Origin: Sphingomonadales bacterium
GTDB taxonomy: Bacteria; Pseudomonadota; Alphaproteobacteria; Sphingomonadales; Sphingomonadaceae
Length of the DNA: 41,258 nt
NCBI GenBank assembly: GCA_014763545.1
Contig: JACXVD010000020.1
Coordinates: 1 to 41,258 of the forward strand
Reading direction: 5' to 3'
A program made the position numbers and the translations under genes. Positions 15,006-22,820 of the stretch are shown in pieces. The notes beneath the pieces are model-generated. The model was not told where the DNA came from and made no database searches. It saw nothing but the letters and a program-made list of their open reading frames with translations. Numbering within the stretch: position 1 is the stretch's first letter; each line of letters starts with the position of its first letter.

Positions 15006-15455
15006 CTATGGAGCCTCAACTGAACCGTTGGTGACCAGCGAGATCGAGGTGATCCCGGCGCGGTTCATCTCGCCCATCACCGCCATCACCCGCCCATAGT
15101 CGATCCGCCGGTCGGCACGCAGGGTCACCAGTGGGTAGCTGCCATCGGCCCCCTGCCGCAATTGCGCCAGCGCATCGGGCAGGCCGCCGCTCGGCACCGC
15201 GGCATCGTCGATGTAAATCGCGCCGGTACTATCGAGCGAGACGGTCACCTGGTCGGGCTGCTGGTCCAGCGCGTTGGCGCGGCTGTCAGGCAGGTCGATC
15301 GGCACGCCGCTGGCCAGCAGCGGGGCGGTGACCATGAAAATGATCAGCAGCACCAGCATCACGTCCACCAGCGGGGTGACGTTGATTTCCGCCATCGGCG
15401 CGCGGCGGCGCGAACGCCCGCCCCGGCGCGAGGCAGTGTGGACCCCCATCGCCAT
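15006..15455 (-). CDS. tolR: Biopolymer transport protein TolR
   Basis: ExbD/TolR-family subunit of the TolQR proton channel. The 149-aa protein has a short basic cytoplasmic start (RRGGRSRRRAPMAEINVTPL), then one membrane helix, VDVMLVLLIIFMVTAPLL, whose Asp is the proton-carrying residue. A periplasmic domain follows, ending ITSISLVTNGSVEAP. Start 15455 overlaps the tolQ stop by 1 nt (TGATG); the alternative ATG 15449 is two codons in. Confidence 0.96.
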   Translation of the reverse strand: MAMGVHTASRRGGRSRRRAPMAEINVTPLVDVMLVLLIIFMVTAPLLASGVPIDLPDSRANALDQQPDQVTVSLDSTGAIYIDDAAVPSGGLPDALAQLRQGADGSYPLVTLRADRRIDYGRVMAVMGEMNRAGITSISLVTNGSVEAP

Positions 15456-16159
15456 CAGAGCTTCTCCAACTCGCGGCTGAGGCTGGCGTGGAACCGGTCG
15501 GCGAAGCGTTGCAGGCGCGCTTCGAACAGGCTGACGGAGTTGGAATAGCGGTTGTAGGCAATCACCGCGGGGATTGCCGCGAACAGGCCGATGGCGGTGG
15601 CGAACAGTGCCTCCGAAATACCCGGCGCAACCACGGCGAGCGAGGAATTCTGCTGCGCGCCGATCTGGAAGAAGCTGTTCATGATGCCCCAAACGGTACC
15701 GAACAGGCCCACAAACGGCGCAACCGAACCCACAGTGGCGAGGAAGTTGAGCCGCGCGGCCAACTCGTCCGCTTCCTGCGCCACCTGGCTTTCCATCGCC
15801 GCGCCGATCCGCTGGCGCGCACCTTCACGGTCGCGCAATTGCGGCGTGGTCGAGCGGCGCCATTCGGCAAACCCCGCCATGGCCACGCGCGAGGACGGGA
15901 TGCCGCGCTTGCCCTGCCGCTTCATGAAAGCGTCGAAATCCTCGGTCTCCCAGAATTCTTCCTCGAAGGCGGCGTTGCGGCGGCGCAGCCCGGCCACGCG
16001 CAGGGCGAAGGAAATGATGATCGTCCACACCCACAGGCTGGCGAGCAGCAGCCCGGCCATCACCGCCTGCACCACGATATCGGCATCGAGGAACAGCCGC
16101 ACCGGGTCCACCCGGGTCGGCGTTTCGGCGGCAATCGAAAGCAGCGAGAGAACGGTCAT
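15455..16159 (-). CDS. tolQ: Tol-Pal system proton channel subunit TolQ
   Basis: MotA/TolQ/ExbB-family protein that forms the proton channel with TolR. The 234-aa protein has a first membrane helix at about residues 28-55 (IVVQAVMAGLLLASLWVWTI) and a cytoplasmic loop (RRRNAAFEEEFWETEDFDAF). Two further helices follow, containing the family signature LNFLATVGSVAPFVGLFGTVWGI and ISEALFATAIGLFAAIPAVIAYN. Overlaps ybgC upstream by 4 nt and tolR downstream by 1 nt. Confidence 0.97.
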   Translation of the reverse strand: MTVLSLLSIAAETPTRVDPVRLFLDADIVVQAVMAGLLLASLWVWTIIISFALRVAGLRRRNAAFEEEFWETEDFDAFMKRQGKRGIPSSRVAMAGFAEWRRSTTPQLRDREGARQRIGAAMESQVAQEADELAARLNFLATVGSVAPFVGLFGTVWGIMNSFFQIGAQQNSSLAVVAPGISEALFATAIGLFAAIPAVIAYNRYSNSVSLFEARLQRFADRFHASLSRELEKL

Positions 16160-16614
16160 GCAGTCCCTTCCTGGACAAGAACTTCGGTAAAGGCCCGGCG
16201 CCAGATTTCGGGCAGGCGCTGCGGGCGGCCATCGGGCGAAATGAAGCCGACGCGCAATTCGGCGGTTGCGAGCACTTCCTCGCCGCGCAGCGCGCGCTGC
16301 GCCATGCGGAAACTGGCCGGACGCATTTCGATGCAGCGGGTTTCGATCACCACATCGTCGTCCAGCCTTGCCGGGCGCAGATATTTGAGGTTGATCTCGG
16401 TCACCGCGAAGGCGCCCTCGCCCGCTTCGATCGCGGCGCGCTGGTCGATGCCGAGCAGGCGCACCATGTCCGACCGGGCGCGTTCGAACCAGCGCAGGTA
16501 ATTCGCGTGATAGGTGATCCCCGACAGGTCGGTATCCTCGTAATAGACGCGCACGGCGTAGCGATGGACGCTGCCGTCGAGGATGCCGCCGGGAGGATGG
16601 GGGAGTTTGCTCAT
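16156..16614 (-). CDS. ybgC: Tol-Pal associated acyl-CoA thioesterase YbgC
   Basis: Hot-dog-fold thioesterase that hydrolyses acyl-CoA thioesters and is conserved as the first gene of tol-pal operons. The 152-aa protein has the 4-hydroxybenzoyl-CoA-thioesterase-like active site YYEDTDLSGITYHANYLRWF with the catalytic Asp of EDTD, and VTEINLKYLRPARLDD in the following strands. No ribosome-binding site is visible before ATG 16614. Instead an 8-bp hairpin arm ends 2 nt before the start, so translation may be leaderless or the promoter may lie very close. Confidence 0.95.
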   Translation of the reverse strand: MSKLPHPPGGILDGSVHRYAVRVYYEDTDLSGITYHANYLRWFERARSDMVRLLGIDQRAAIEAGEGAFAVTEINLKYLRPARLDDDVVIETRCIEMRPASFRMAQRALRGEEVLATAELRVGFISPDGRPQRLPEIWRRAFTEVLVQEGTA

Positions 16615-16615
16615 C

Positions 16616-16652
16616 GCCGGGCGGGCTTTAGCAGCGGCGCGAGTCGCCCGGC
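16616..16652. repeat. Stem-loop directly before the ybgC start
   Basis: GCCGGGCG (16616-16623) and CGCCCGGC (16645-16652) are perfect 8-bp complements. The arm nearest ybgC ends 2 nt before its ATG. The rest of the 114-nt gap to the HIT gene (to 16728) shows nothing I can name. Confidence 0.45.
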
Positions 16653-16728
16653 AAGCGGGACTTTGGACAAGCCGCCACAGGCGCGCGACGAAGGGCTTTT
16701 GCGCCCCCCGCCAACCTGCGGGTAACGA

Positions 16729-17103
16729 TCAGGCGATCATGCGGCCCAGCGGCTGTCCGCCGAACAGGTGGACGTGCAGATGCGGCACTTCCTGCCCGCC
16801 GTGCTGGCCGACATTAGCCAGCAGGCGATAGCCCGGTTCGACCAGCCCCATGTCCCGCGCGACCGTGCCCACGGCGCGCACGAAGCCGGCGATTTCCTCT
16901 GCCGGCGCCCTGGCCGAAAAATCGTCCCAGCTGACCCACGCCCCGCGCGGGATCACCAGCACATGGATCTGCGCCTGCGGGTTTATGTCATGGAAGGCGA
17001 TCGCCCATTCATCCTCGTACACGCGGTTCGACGGAATCTCGCCGCGCAGGATTTTCGCGAAGATGTTGTTCTCGTCATACGGCAGGGTCGGGTCGATCGG
17101 CAT
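16729..17103 (-). CDS. HIT-family nucleotide hydrolase
   Basis: 124-aa histidine-triad protein, a small homodimeric hydrolase of AMP-lysine, adenosine phosphoramidate or similar nucleotide conjugates. The signature HLHVHLFGG (His-x-His-x-His) lies near residue 108, with NIFAKILRGEIPSNRVYED and HVLVIPRGAWVSWDDF as the other conserved blocks. Its ATG overlaps the hisE stop by 1 nt (TAATG), so it ends the minus-strand his cluster. Pairing of hisE with a HIT gene is common in alphaproteobacteria, as far as I recall. Confidence 0.93.
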   Translation of the reverse strand: MPIDPTLPYDENNIFAKILRGEIPSNRVYEDEWAIAFHDINPQAQIHVLVIPRGAWVSWDDFSARAPAEEIAGFVRAVGTVARDMGLVEPGYRLLANVGQHGGQEVPHLHVHLFGGQPLGRMIA

Positions 17104-17420
17104 TATTGCGCGCTCCTTGCAGCCTTTTCCGCGATACCCGAGGTGCCTTCGCGCCGGTCGAGTTCGGCGCAGACTTCGGCCAGCGAAATATCCTTCGCGC
17201 CCAGCAGCACCAGCAAATGGAAGATCACGTCGGCGGCCTCGCCCACCAGTTCCTCGCGGCTGCCGGACAGCGCGGCGACCACCGTCTCCACCGCCTCTTC
17301 GCCCAGCTTGCGGGCGATCACGCCGGTTCCGCGCGCGTTGAGCTGCGCCACATAGCTGCTGGCGGGGTCAGCCCCGCGACGGGCGGCGATTACCTGTTCG
17401 AGGCGGGTCAGCGTATCCAT
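17103..17420 (-). CDS. hisE: Phosphoribosyl-ATP pyrophosphatase
   Basis: Second step of histidine synthesis: phosphoribosyl-ATP to phosphoribosyl-AMP plus pyrophosphate. The 105-aa protein is an all-alpha MazG-like fold with KLGEEAVETVVAAL and ELVGEAADVIFHLLVLL, which supply the acidic metal ligands. It is monofunctional; hisI is not fused or adjacent. Start 17420 (MDTLTRLEQVIAARR) follows family length; an open upstream extension is not conserved. It lies 62 nt after the PEP-CTERM micro-gene. Confidence 0.95.
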   Translation of the reverse strand: MDTLTRLEQVIAARRGADPASSYVAQLNARGTGVIARKLGEEAVETVVAALSGSREELVGEAADVIFHLLVLLGAKDISLAEVCAELDRREGTSGIAEKAARSAQ

Positions 17421-17482
17421 GCCGCTGCCATGGCGCGGCGGAGGGGCGCCGGTCAAGCGCCCAGCACCCATCGCCTCGCACA

Positions 17483-17653
17483 TCACTCATCCGGCGGCCT
17501 GCGACGCCGCGCGCCGCGCCGCCCGAGGATGACGCCGATCACGCCGAGCAGGAACAGCCCGAGATTGGACGGTTCGGGCACCGCCACACCGCCCGCGGCA
17601 TAGGCCGGGCTGGCCAGCAGGATCAGCATGGTCGGGACCAGGAGACGGCGCAT
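17483..17653 (-). CDS. 56-aa PEP-CTERM micro-protein
   Basis: A very short gene that simple length cut-offs would miss. The product starts with a signal peptide (MRRLLVPTMLILLASPAYA). It has only about six residues (AGGVAV) before PEPSN, a hydrophobic helix (LGLFLLGVIGVILG) and an Arg-rich tail (RRGARRRRPPDE). VPEPS plus helix plus basic end is the PEP-CTERM sorting signal, recognised by an exosortase in the inner membrane. Almost nothing would remain as mature protein after cleavage at both ends. It sits between hisF (111-nt gap) and hisE (62-nt gap), the only wide gaps in the his cluster. The ribosome-binding site is weak. No exosortase gene is in the window. Function unknown. Confidence 0.75.
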   Translation of the reverse strand: MRRLLVPTMLILLASPAYAAGGVAVPEPSNLGLFLLGVIGVILGRRGARRRRPPDE

Positions 17654-17764
17654 GACAGGATGAACGCAAGGACAGTGCCACCCCAGCCAACAGACCTGCC
17701 CGCACCGCCTTCGATGGTTAACGCCCGGTCCGCAAACCGCGCAGGTGTCAGCTTTTCCGACGGT

Positions 17765-18523
17765 TCAGCCCCGCGCGGGCAATCCGGCAGCGCGCAGCGC
17801 CTCGTGCGCCTGGGCGATCGTATAAGTGCCGAAATGGAAGATCGAGGCAGCCAGCACCGCGCTCGCATGGCCCTTGGTCACGCCTTCGACCAGATGATCG
17901 AGATTGCCGACCCCGCCGCTGGCGATCACCGGCACGCTGACCGCGTCGGCGATCTCGCGCGTCAGGGCGAGGTCGTAGCCGCCCTGCGTCCCGTCACCAT
18001 CCATCGAGGTGACGAGCAATTCGCCCGCGCCGAGTTCGGCCAGCTTCACCGCATGTTCGACCGCGTCGAGCCGCGTCGGCTTGCGCCCGCCATGGGTGAA
18101 AATCTGCCACCCCGCACCGCTGCGGCGGGCATCGATGCTGGCGACGCAGCACTGGCTGCCGAATTTTTCCGCGATTTCGGCCACCACTTCGGGGCGCGAT
18201 ACTGCCGCGCTGTTGACCGCAACCTTGTCCGCGCCCGCCAGCAGCAGCGCGCGCGCGTCCTCTGCCGTGCGCACCCCGCCGCCCACGGTCAGCGGCATGA
18301 AGCACACTTCCGCCGTGCGCCGCACGATGTCGAGCAGCGTGCCGCGCCCTTCGTGGCTGGCGGAAATATCGAGGAAGCACAGCTCGTCCGCGCCCGCCGC
18401 ATCATAGGCCTGCGCCTGTTCGACCGGATCGCCGGCATCCTTGAGATCGACGAAATTGACGCCCTTGACCACGCGGCCATCGGCAACGTCGAGACAGGGG
18501 ATGACGCGGATACGGACGGTCAT
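17765..18523 (-). CDS. hisF: Imidazole glycerol phosphate synthase, cyclase subunit
   Basis: Cyclase subunit that takes ammonia from HisH and turns PRFAR into imidazole glycerol phosphate and AICAR. The 252-aa (beta/alpha)8 barrel has [19 protein letters not shown] with the first catalytic Asp (Asp12), PLTVGGGVR and VAVNSAA for phosphate binding, [11 protein letters not shown], and [10 protein letters not shown] near the C-terminus. Its ATG overlaps the stop of the preceding small membrane ORF by 4 nt. Confidence 0.98.
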   Translation of the reverse strand: MTVRIRVIPCLDVADGRVVKGVNFVDLKDAGDPVEQAQAYDAAGADELCFLDISASHEGRGTLLDIVRRTAEVCFMPLTVGGGVRTAEDARALLLAGADKVAVNSAAVSRPEVVAEIAEKFGSQCCVASIDARRSGAGWQIFTHGGRKPTRLDAVEHAVKLAELGAGELLVTSMDGDGTQGGYDLALTREIADAVSVPVIASGGVGNLDHLVEGVTKGHASAVLAASIFHFGTYTIAQAHEALRAAGLPARG

Positions 18524-18786
18524 TGGTCGGACTCGAAAGTCAGGATCACGGGGCTGGCATCGTCGGTCGGCTGGTCCGCCCGCGATTGCTGCGCACGGTC
18601 ATAGATCGCCATGATCAGGATGGCCATGGCTGCCGCGGCATAGAGGAACAGCACGGCCCAGAAACGCCCCGGCGACTGTGCCCGGTCGATCAGCAGCGGG
18701 CCGAGTGCGGTGCGCCCGCGAAACAGATCGCCGCTGATCACCACCAGCATGGTCGCGCTGGTCAGGGCGGCGAGCAGCAGGATCAT
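18520..18786 (-). CDS. Small two-helix membrane protein inside the his operon
   Basis: 88-aa protein with two predicted membrane helices, about residues 1-20 ([19 protein letters not shown]) and 42-62 ([20 protein letters not shown]). They are separated by a polar loop, and the C-terminal tail is acidic and disordered-looking. It overlaps hisA by 4 nt upstream and hisF by 4 nt downstream, so it is firmly coupled within the operon. I do not recognise the family, and no histidine-pathway role for such a protein is known to me. Confidence 0.8.
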   Translation of the reverse strand: MILLLAALTSATMLVVISGDLFRGRTALGPLLIDRAQSPGRFWAVLFLYAAAAMAILIMAIYDRAQQSRADQPTDDASPVILTFESDQ

Positions 18787-19511
18787 GCCCGTGCCGCCAT
18801 GGCCAGCGCGGCGGCGAGGTCCAGCCGCCCTTCGTAAAGCGCGCGGCCGGTGATTACGCCTTCGATCCCGTCGGCTGCATGGAGCGAGAGGACATGGATA
18901 TCGTCCAGCCCCTTCACGCCGCCGCTGGCGATCACCGGGATATCGACCCGGCGCGCAAGGTCCACCGTCGCTTCGATGTTCACGCCCTTGAGCAGCCCGT
19001 CACGGCCGATATCGGTGAACAGCAGGCTGGCAACGCCCGCATCCTCGAACCGGCGGGCGAGGTCGACCACCGGCACGTCGGATACGTCCGCCCAGCCCTC
19101 GGTCGCGACCATCCCGTCGCGCGCATCCACCGCCACCACGATGCCGCCGGGAAATTCGCGCGCCATGTCCTTGACGAATTCGGGGTCCTTCAGCGCAGCG
19201 GAGCCCATCACCACCCGCGCGACGCCGAGATCGAACCAGCCTTCCACCGCTTCGCGATTGCGGATGCCGCCGCCAAGCTGGACGTAGCCGGGAAATGCAC
19301 CGACGATCGCCTCGACCGCCTCGCGGTTTTCGGCGCGCCCGGCGAAGCTGCCGTCGAGATCGACCACATGCAGGTGCTGCGCCCCCGCTTCGGCGAAGAT
19401 CAGCGCCTGCGCCGCCGGATTGTCACCATAGACCGTCGCCCGGTCCATATCGCCTTCGGACAGGCGCACGACCTGCCCGCCCTTGAGGTCGATGGCGGGA
19501 AACACGATCAT
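18783..19511 (-). CDS. hisA: ProFAR isomerase HisA
   Basis: Amadori isomerisation of ProFAR to PRFAR. The 242-aa barrel begins MIVFPAIDLKGGQVVRL with the catalytic Asp8. It also has VQLGGGIRNREAV, VVAVDARDG, LFTDIGRDG with the second catalytic Asp, and [13 protein letters not shown]. Start 19511 overlaps the hisH stop (ATGA); the longer frame upstream is antisense-open sequence through hisH. Confidence 0.98.
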   Translation of the reverse strand: MIVFPAIDLKGGQVVRLSEGDMDRATVYGDNPAAQALIFAEAGAQHLHVVDLDGSFAGRAENREAVEAIVGAFPGYVQLGGGIRNREAVEGWFDLGVARVVMGSAALKDPEFVKDMAREFPGGIVVAVDARDGMVATEGWADVSDVPVVDLARRFEDAGVASLLFTDIGRDGLLKGVNIEATVDLARRVDIPVIASGGVKGLDDIHVLSLHAADGIEGVITGRALYEGRLDLAAALAMAARA

Positions 19512-20140
19512 GCCGGATTCCAGTCGAGGAAGCGTGCCAGCAGCTCCAGCCCGTAGGCCTGGCTCTTTTCCGGGTGGAACTGCACGCCCAGGATGTTGTC
19601 GCGCGCCACCGCTGCGACCAGCCCGCCGCCATGGTCGGTCATCGCCGCGACATGATGCCCGTCGTCGGGCACGAAATGATAAGAATGGAGGAAATAGGCC
19701 TCGCCATCCTCGATCAGCTCGCTGCCATCGCGATGATGCGCGTGGCGCACATCGTTCCAGCCCATATGCGGCACCTTGATCGCCGGGTCGGTCCGCTCGA
19801 TCAGGCGGACCTCGCCGGGTATCCAGCCCAGCCCGCTGGTCGTGCCGTGTTCGACCCCGCGGGTCGCCAGCAATTGCATGCCCACGCATATGCCGAGGAA
19901 CGGCACGCCGTGTTCCAGCACGCGCTCGTTCAGCGCCTCGACCAATCCGGGCTTCGCCTTGAGCCCGTGCATGCAGGCCTTGTACGAACCCACGCCCGGC
20001 AGCACGATCCGCTTCGCCCCGCGCACGAATTGCGGGTCTGCCGTCACGGTGACATGCCGCGCACCCGCCGCCTTGAGCGCGTTGTAAACCGAGTGCAGAT
20101 TGCCCGCACCATAATCGATCAGGGCGAGCGCTTCCGACAT
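19508..20140 (-). CDS. hisH: Imidazole glycerol phosphate synthase, glutamine amidotransferase subunit
   Basis: Class I glutaminase that supplies ammonia to HisF. The 210-aa protein has the nucleophile Cys85 in FLGICVGMQLL, the oxyanion-type loop VLPGVGSYKACM, and the His/Glu pair in GVQFHPEKSQ. It abuts the yciI-like gene upstream with no gap (stop at 20141) and overlaps hisA by 4 nt. Confidence 0.98.
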   Translation of the reverse strand: MSEALALIDYGAGNLHSVYNALKAAGARHVTVTADPQFVRGAKRIVLPGVGSYKACMHGLKAKPGLVEALNERVLEHGVPFLGICVGMQLLATRGVEHGTTSGLGWIPGEVRLIERTDPAIKVPHMGWNDVRHAHHRDGSELIEDGEAYFLHSYHFVPDDGHHVAAMTDHGGGLVAAVARDNILGVQFHPEKSQAYGLELLARFLDWNPA

Positions 20141-20428
20141 CTAGCTCCCCAACAGTTCCAGGCCCGGCGCGAGATAGGCCGGGTCGAATTCGATCACGTC
20201 AGTCTGCGCCACGCCGCCGGTGACGAACGGATCGCTGCTGGCCAGCCGTTCCGCTTCCGCACGGCTGGCAGCGCGGGCCAGGATCATCCCGCCATCGCGC
20301 GGCACCTTGCGGCCCCATGCGAAGAAATGGCCTGCGTCTCGCTGCTGCTCCAGCCATTCGCGATGTGCCGGCAGCAGCGTGTCGACAGCCTCGAGCGGAG
20401 CGATATAGCGAAGCGACAACACGAACAT
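20141..20428 (-). CDS. YciI-like protein
   Basis: 95-aa small alpha/beta (dimeric ferredoxin-like) protein of the YciI family. RYIAPLEAVDTLLPAHREWLEQQ, HFFAWGRKVPRDGG, ASRAEAERLASSDPFV and the C-terminal VIEFDP fit the family pattern. Family members are sometimes associated with enzymes, but the reaction here is unknown. Position between hisB (6-nt gap) and hisH (0 gap) makes it part of the histidine operon. Confidence 0.88.
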   Translation of the reverse strand: MFVLSLRYIAPLEAVDTLLPAHREWLEQQRDAGHFFAWGRKVPRDGGMILARAASRAEAERLASSDPFVTGGVAQTDVIEFDPAYLAPGLELLGS

Positions 20429-20434
20429 AGCCTA

Positions 20435-21028
20435 TCAGCCGCCCAACTGGCCCTTCGTACTCGGCACCGCACCGCCCTTGCGCGGGTCCACTTCCACCGC
20501 GCTGCGCATCGCGCGGGCAAACCCCTTGTAGATGCCTTCGCAGATATGGTGGTTGTTGGTGCCATGGATCAGTTCCACATGCAGGGTGATCCCCGCAGTC
20601 TGGGCGATCGACTGGAACCAGTGTTCGATCAGCTCGGTATCCCATTCGCCCAGCTTTTCCTGGGTGAAACCGGCATTCCACACCAGGAACGGGCGGCCCG
20701 AAATGTCGAGCGCGACCCGCGCCAGCGTTTCGTCCATCGGCGAATAGGCGCTGCCGTAGCGGGTGATCCCGCCCTTGTCGCCCAGCGCCTGGGTGATCGC
20801 CTGCCCCAGCGCCAGCGCGCTGTCTTCTGTGGTGTGGTGCTGGTCCACATGCAGGTCGCCATCGACCTTCATCGTCACGTCGATCAGCGAATGTTTGGCA
20901 AACTGTTCGACCATGTGATCGAGGAAACCGATGCCGGTGGCGACATCATAGGCCCCGGTCCCATCGAGATTGACCTCGACGAGGATCGCGGTTTCGCTGG
21001 TCTTGCGCTCTATCCGGGCGGTTCGCAT
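20435..21028 (-). CDS. hisB: Imidazoleglycerol-phosphate dehydratase
   Basis: Mn-dependent dehydration of imidazole glycerol phosphate to imidazole acetol phosphate. The 197-aa protein is the monofunctional type. It has the duplicated metal motifs [53 protein letters not shown] and [16 protein letters not shown]. First gene of the minus-strand his operon. No Shine-Dalgarno is visible before ATG 21028 and a candidate -10 box lies 9 nt upstream, so the mRNA may be leaderless. Confidence 0.98.
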   Translation of the reverse strand: MRTARIERKTSETAILVEVNLDGTGAYDVATGIGFLDHMVEQFAKHSLIDVTMKVDGDLHVDQHHTTEDSALALGQAITQALGDKGGITRYGSAYSPMDETLARVALDISGRPFLVWNAGFTQEKLGEWDTELIEHWFQSIAQTAGITLHVELIHGTNNHHICEGIYKGFARAMRSAVEVDPRKGGAVPSTKGQLGG

Positions 21029-21036
21029 GGGGTTGC

Positions 21037-21064
21037 GCTATAGGCAAAGCGCGGCGCGGCGCAA
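21037..21064 (-). promoter_or_regulatory. Candidate his operon promoter
   Basis: On the minus strand, TTGCGC (21064-21059) and TATAGC (21042-21037) are 16 nt apart. Transcription would begin about 2 nt before the hisB ATG, consistent with the missing ribosome-binding site. The same 83-nt gap must also hold the sspB promoter on the other strand, which I could not identify. Confidence 0.4.
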
Positions 21065-21111
21065 GCATTCACGCTTGACCGCAGCGCGAAGCACCGCCAC
21101 TTGTTCGCCCG

Positions 21112-21615
21112 ATGAGCGACGATACCCCCGACAGCCTGATCCCCTATGACGAGATCGTGCAGGAGGCACTGCGTGCCGTGGTCGGCCGGGTGCTCGGCGA
21201 AATCGAGGCTTCGGGCGGCGATCTGCCCGGCAACCATCATTTCTACATCACCTTCAAGACCGGTGCGCCCGGGGTGATGATCCCGGCGCATCTACGCGAA
21301 CGTTTCCCCGATGAAATGACCATCGTGCTCCAGAACAAATTCTGGGACCTCAAGGTCGACGAGGATGGCTTCTCGGTCGGGCTGACCTTCAGCCAGGTGC
21401 CGGCGAAGCTGGAAATTCCCTTTGCCGCGATTACCGCCTTCGTCGATCCGGCGGTGGATTTCGGGCTGCAATTCCAGGCGACCGTCGCCGATATGGCCCC
21501 CGAGCGGCACGAAGATGCCGAAAACGATGCCCCGGAACAGGGTGACGGCAGCGCCGTTGTTGCCAGTGAGGACGGTTCCAACGTCGTCACGGTCGATTTC
21601 GGCCGCAAGAAATAG
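21112..21615 (+). CDS. sspB: SspB-family ClpXP adaptor
   Basis: Adaptor that delivers ssrA-tagged and other substrates to the ClpXP protease. The 167-aa protein has the alpha-type SspB fold: PYDEIVQEALRAVVGRVL, HHFYITFKTGAPGVMIPAHLRERFPDEMTIVLQ, FWDLKVDEDGFSVGLTFSQVPAKLEIPF. An acidic disordered linker follows (about residues 128-155), and the short C-terminal tail VVTVDFGRKK matches the ClpX-binding tail of SspB. Divergent from hisB across 83 nt; no clear ribosome-binding site. Confidence 0.93.
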   Translation: MSDDTPDSLIPYDEIVQEALRAVVGRVLGEIEASGGDLPGNHHFYITFKTGAPGVMIPAHLRERFPDEMTIVLQNKFWDLKVDEDGFSVGLTFSQVPAKLEIPFAAITAFVDPAVDFGLQFQATVADMAPERHEDAENDAPEQGDGSAVVASEDGSNVVTVDFGRKK

Positions 21616-21656
21616 GCAAGCGCGGCGCCCCCACGGCGACGCCGGAAGGGACGGAC

Positions 21657-22109
21657 GTGCCAAAGCGCAAATCAGTGCCGGTGAACCGCGTCGCGAAGAA
21701 GGCGCATGCCGACGTTCGCGACGACACGCGCAATACCGCCGGGATCAGCCGCAACCCGGCGACGAACATCATCATGGCCGATATCGCGATGCGGGCGGGC
21801 ACGGCCATCGTGCGGCGCGCGGTCGAGAAAAAGATCCTCGGGCGCCGCTACACCAGGACCGCAGCGCAGGAGATCGTCAAGAACCGGACGCTGACGCAGA
21901 CCGCGGCACGCGCCGTCGCAGCCCGGGTGGCCACGCGATCGGTGCCGGGTGCGCTGCTGGTCGGCGGCGGATTGCTGGCGAAAGTGTGGTTCGACTGGGC
22001 GCGCGGGCAGCGCGATTCGCGGCTGGCCGGCGACCGTGCGTTGCTCAGCCGCAGCGACGAGCTGATGGATCATGTCGCGGATGACGAACCCGATTGGGAT
22101 GCCTCCTGA
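21657..22109 (+). CDS. Unknown basic protein between sspB and gmk
   Basis: 150-aa protein starting at GTG 21657, preceded by GGAAGGGA at good spacing. The N-terminal half is strongly basic (PKRKSVPVNRVAKKAH, then VRRAVEKKILGRRYTR). A moderately hydrophobic Ala/Val-rich stretch follows (AARAVAARVATRSVPGALLVGGGLLAKVWFDWA, about residues 84-115), then an acidic end (MDHVADDEPDWDAS). It might associate with membrane or nucleic acid, but I recognise no family. Transcribed in the same direction as sspB and gmk with short gaps of 41 and 42 nt, so probably one unit. Confidence 0.75.
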   Translation: MPKRKSVPVNRVAKKAHADVRDDTRNTAGISRNPATNIIMADIAMRAGTAIVRRAVEKKILGRRYTRTAAQEIVKNRTLTQTAARAVAARVATRSVPGALLVGGGLLAKVWFDWARGQRDSRLAGDRALLSRSDELMDHVADDEPDWDAS

Positions 22110-22151
22110 TCGGGGCTTGATTTCCGACCATGGCTTGCGGCAACAGCGGGC

Positions 22152-22811
22152 ATGGCCGACACCCACAAATCCGACCCAGCAAAATCAGACCAGCTGCAAC
22201 GCCGCGGGCTGATGTTCGTGCTGTCCTCGCCCTCGGGCGCAGGCAAGACCACCATCTCGCGCATGCTGCTGGAGGCGGATGACGAGATCAAGCTGTCGGT
22301 TTCCGTCACCACCCGCCGCCCGCGTCCGGGCGAGATCGACGGGGTGCATTATCACTTCGTCGATGCCGACGAATTCGACCGGATGGTGGACGAGGACGAT
22401 TTCTACGAATGGGCGCATGTCTTCGGGCACCGCTATGGCACGCCGAAGGGCCGCATCCGTTCCGCGCTGAAGGAAGGGCAGGATTTCCTGTTCGACATCG
22501 ACTGGCAGGGCACGCAGCAGCTCTACCAGAAGGACCAGCAGGACGTGGTCCGCGTGTTCATCCTGCCGCCCAGCCTGGAAGAGCTGCACCGCCGCCTGAC
22601 CGCGCGCGCGACCGACAGCGTGGATGTGATTGCCGGGCGGATGGAGCGGGCGCGCTCCGAAATCAGCCACTGGGACGGCTACGACTACGTCGTGATCAAC
22701 GACGATGTCGATGCCTGCTTCGCCAAGGTGAACGAAATCCTCCACGCCGAACGGATGAAGCGCCAGCGCCAGACCGGGCTGATCCCCTTCGTGCGCGAAT
22801 TGATGCGCTAG
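22152..22811 (+). CDS. gmk: Guanylate kinase
   Basis: Phosphorylates GMP to GDP with ATP. The 219-aa protein has the P-loop SSPSGAGKTT (about residues 25-34) and the GMP-binding segment SVSVTTRRPRPGEIDGVHYHFV with its Arg and Tyr residues. EWAHVFGHRYGTPK, LFDIDWQGTQQL (Walker-B-like Asp) and the lid region RLTARATDSVDVIAGRM follow. About 20 extra N-terminal residues precede the core, common in alphaproteobacteria. Start ATG 22152. It ends 10 nt before the convergent SMP-30 gene. Confidence 0.98.
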   Translation: MADTHKSDPAKSDQLQRRGLMFVLSSPSGAGKTTISRMLLEADDEIKLSVSVTTRRPRPGEIDGVHYHFVDADEFDRMVDEDDFYEWAHVFGHRYGTPKGRIRSALKEGQDFLFDIDWQGTQQLYQKDQQDVVRVFILPPSLEELHRRLTARATDSVDVIAGRMERARSEISHWDGYDYVVINDDVDACFAKVNEILHAERMKRQRQTGLIPFVRELMR

Positions 22812-22820
22812 GATCAGGCC

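Noticed and set aside
17714-17721. TTAACCAT (minus strand) upstream of the PEP-CTERM micro-gene, resembling a CtrA half-site
   Set aside because: A single 8-mer without a second half or other evidence is not enough to claim cell-cycle control.
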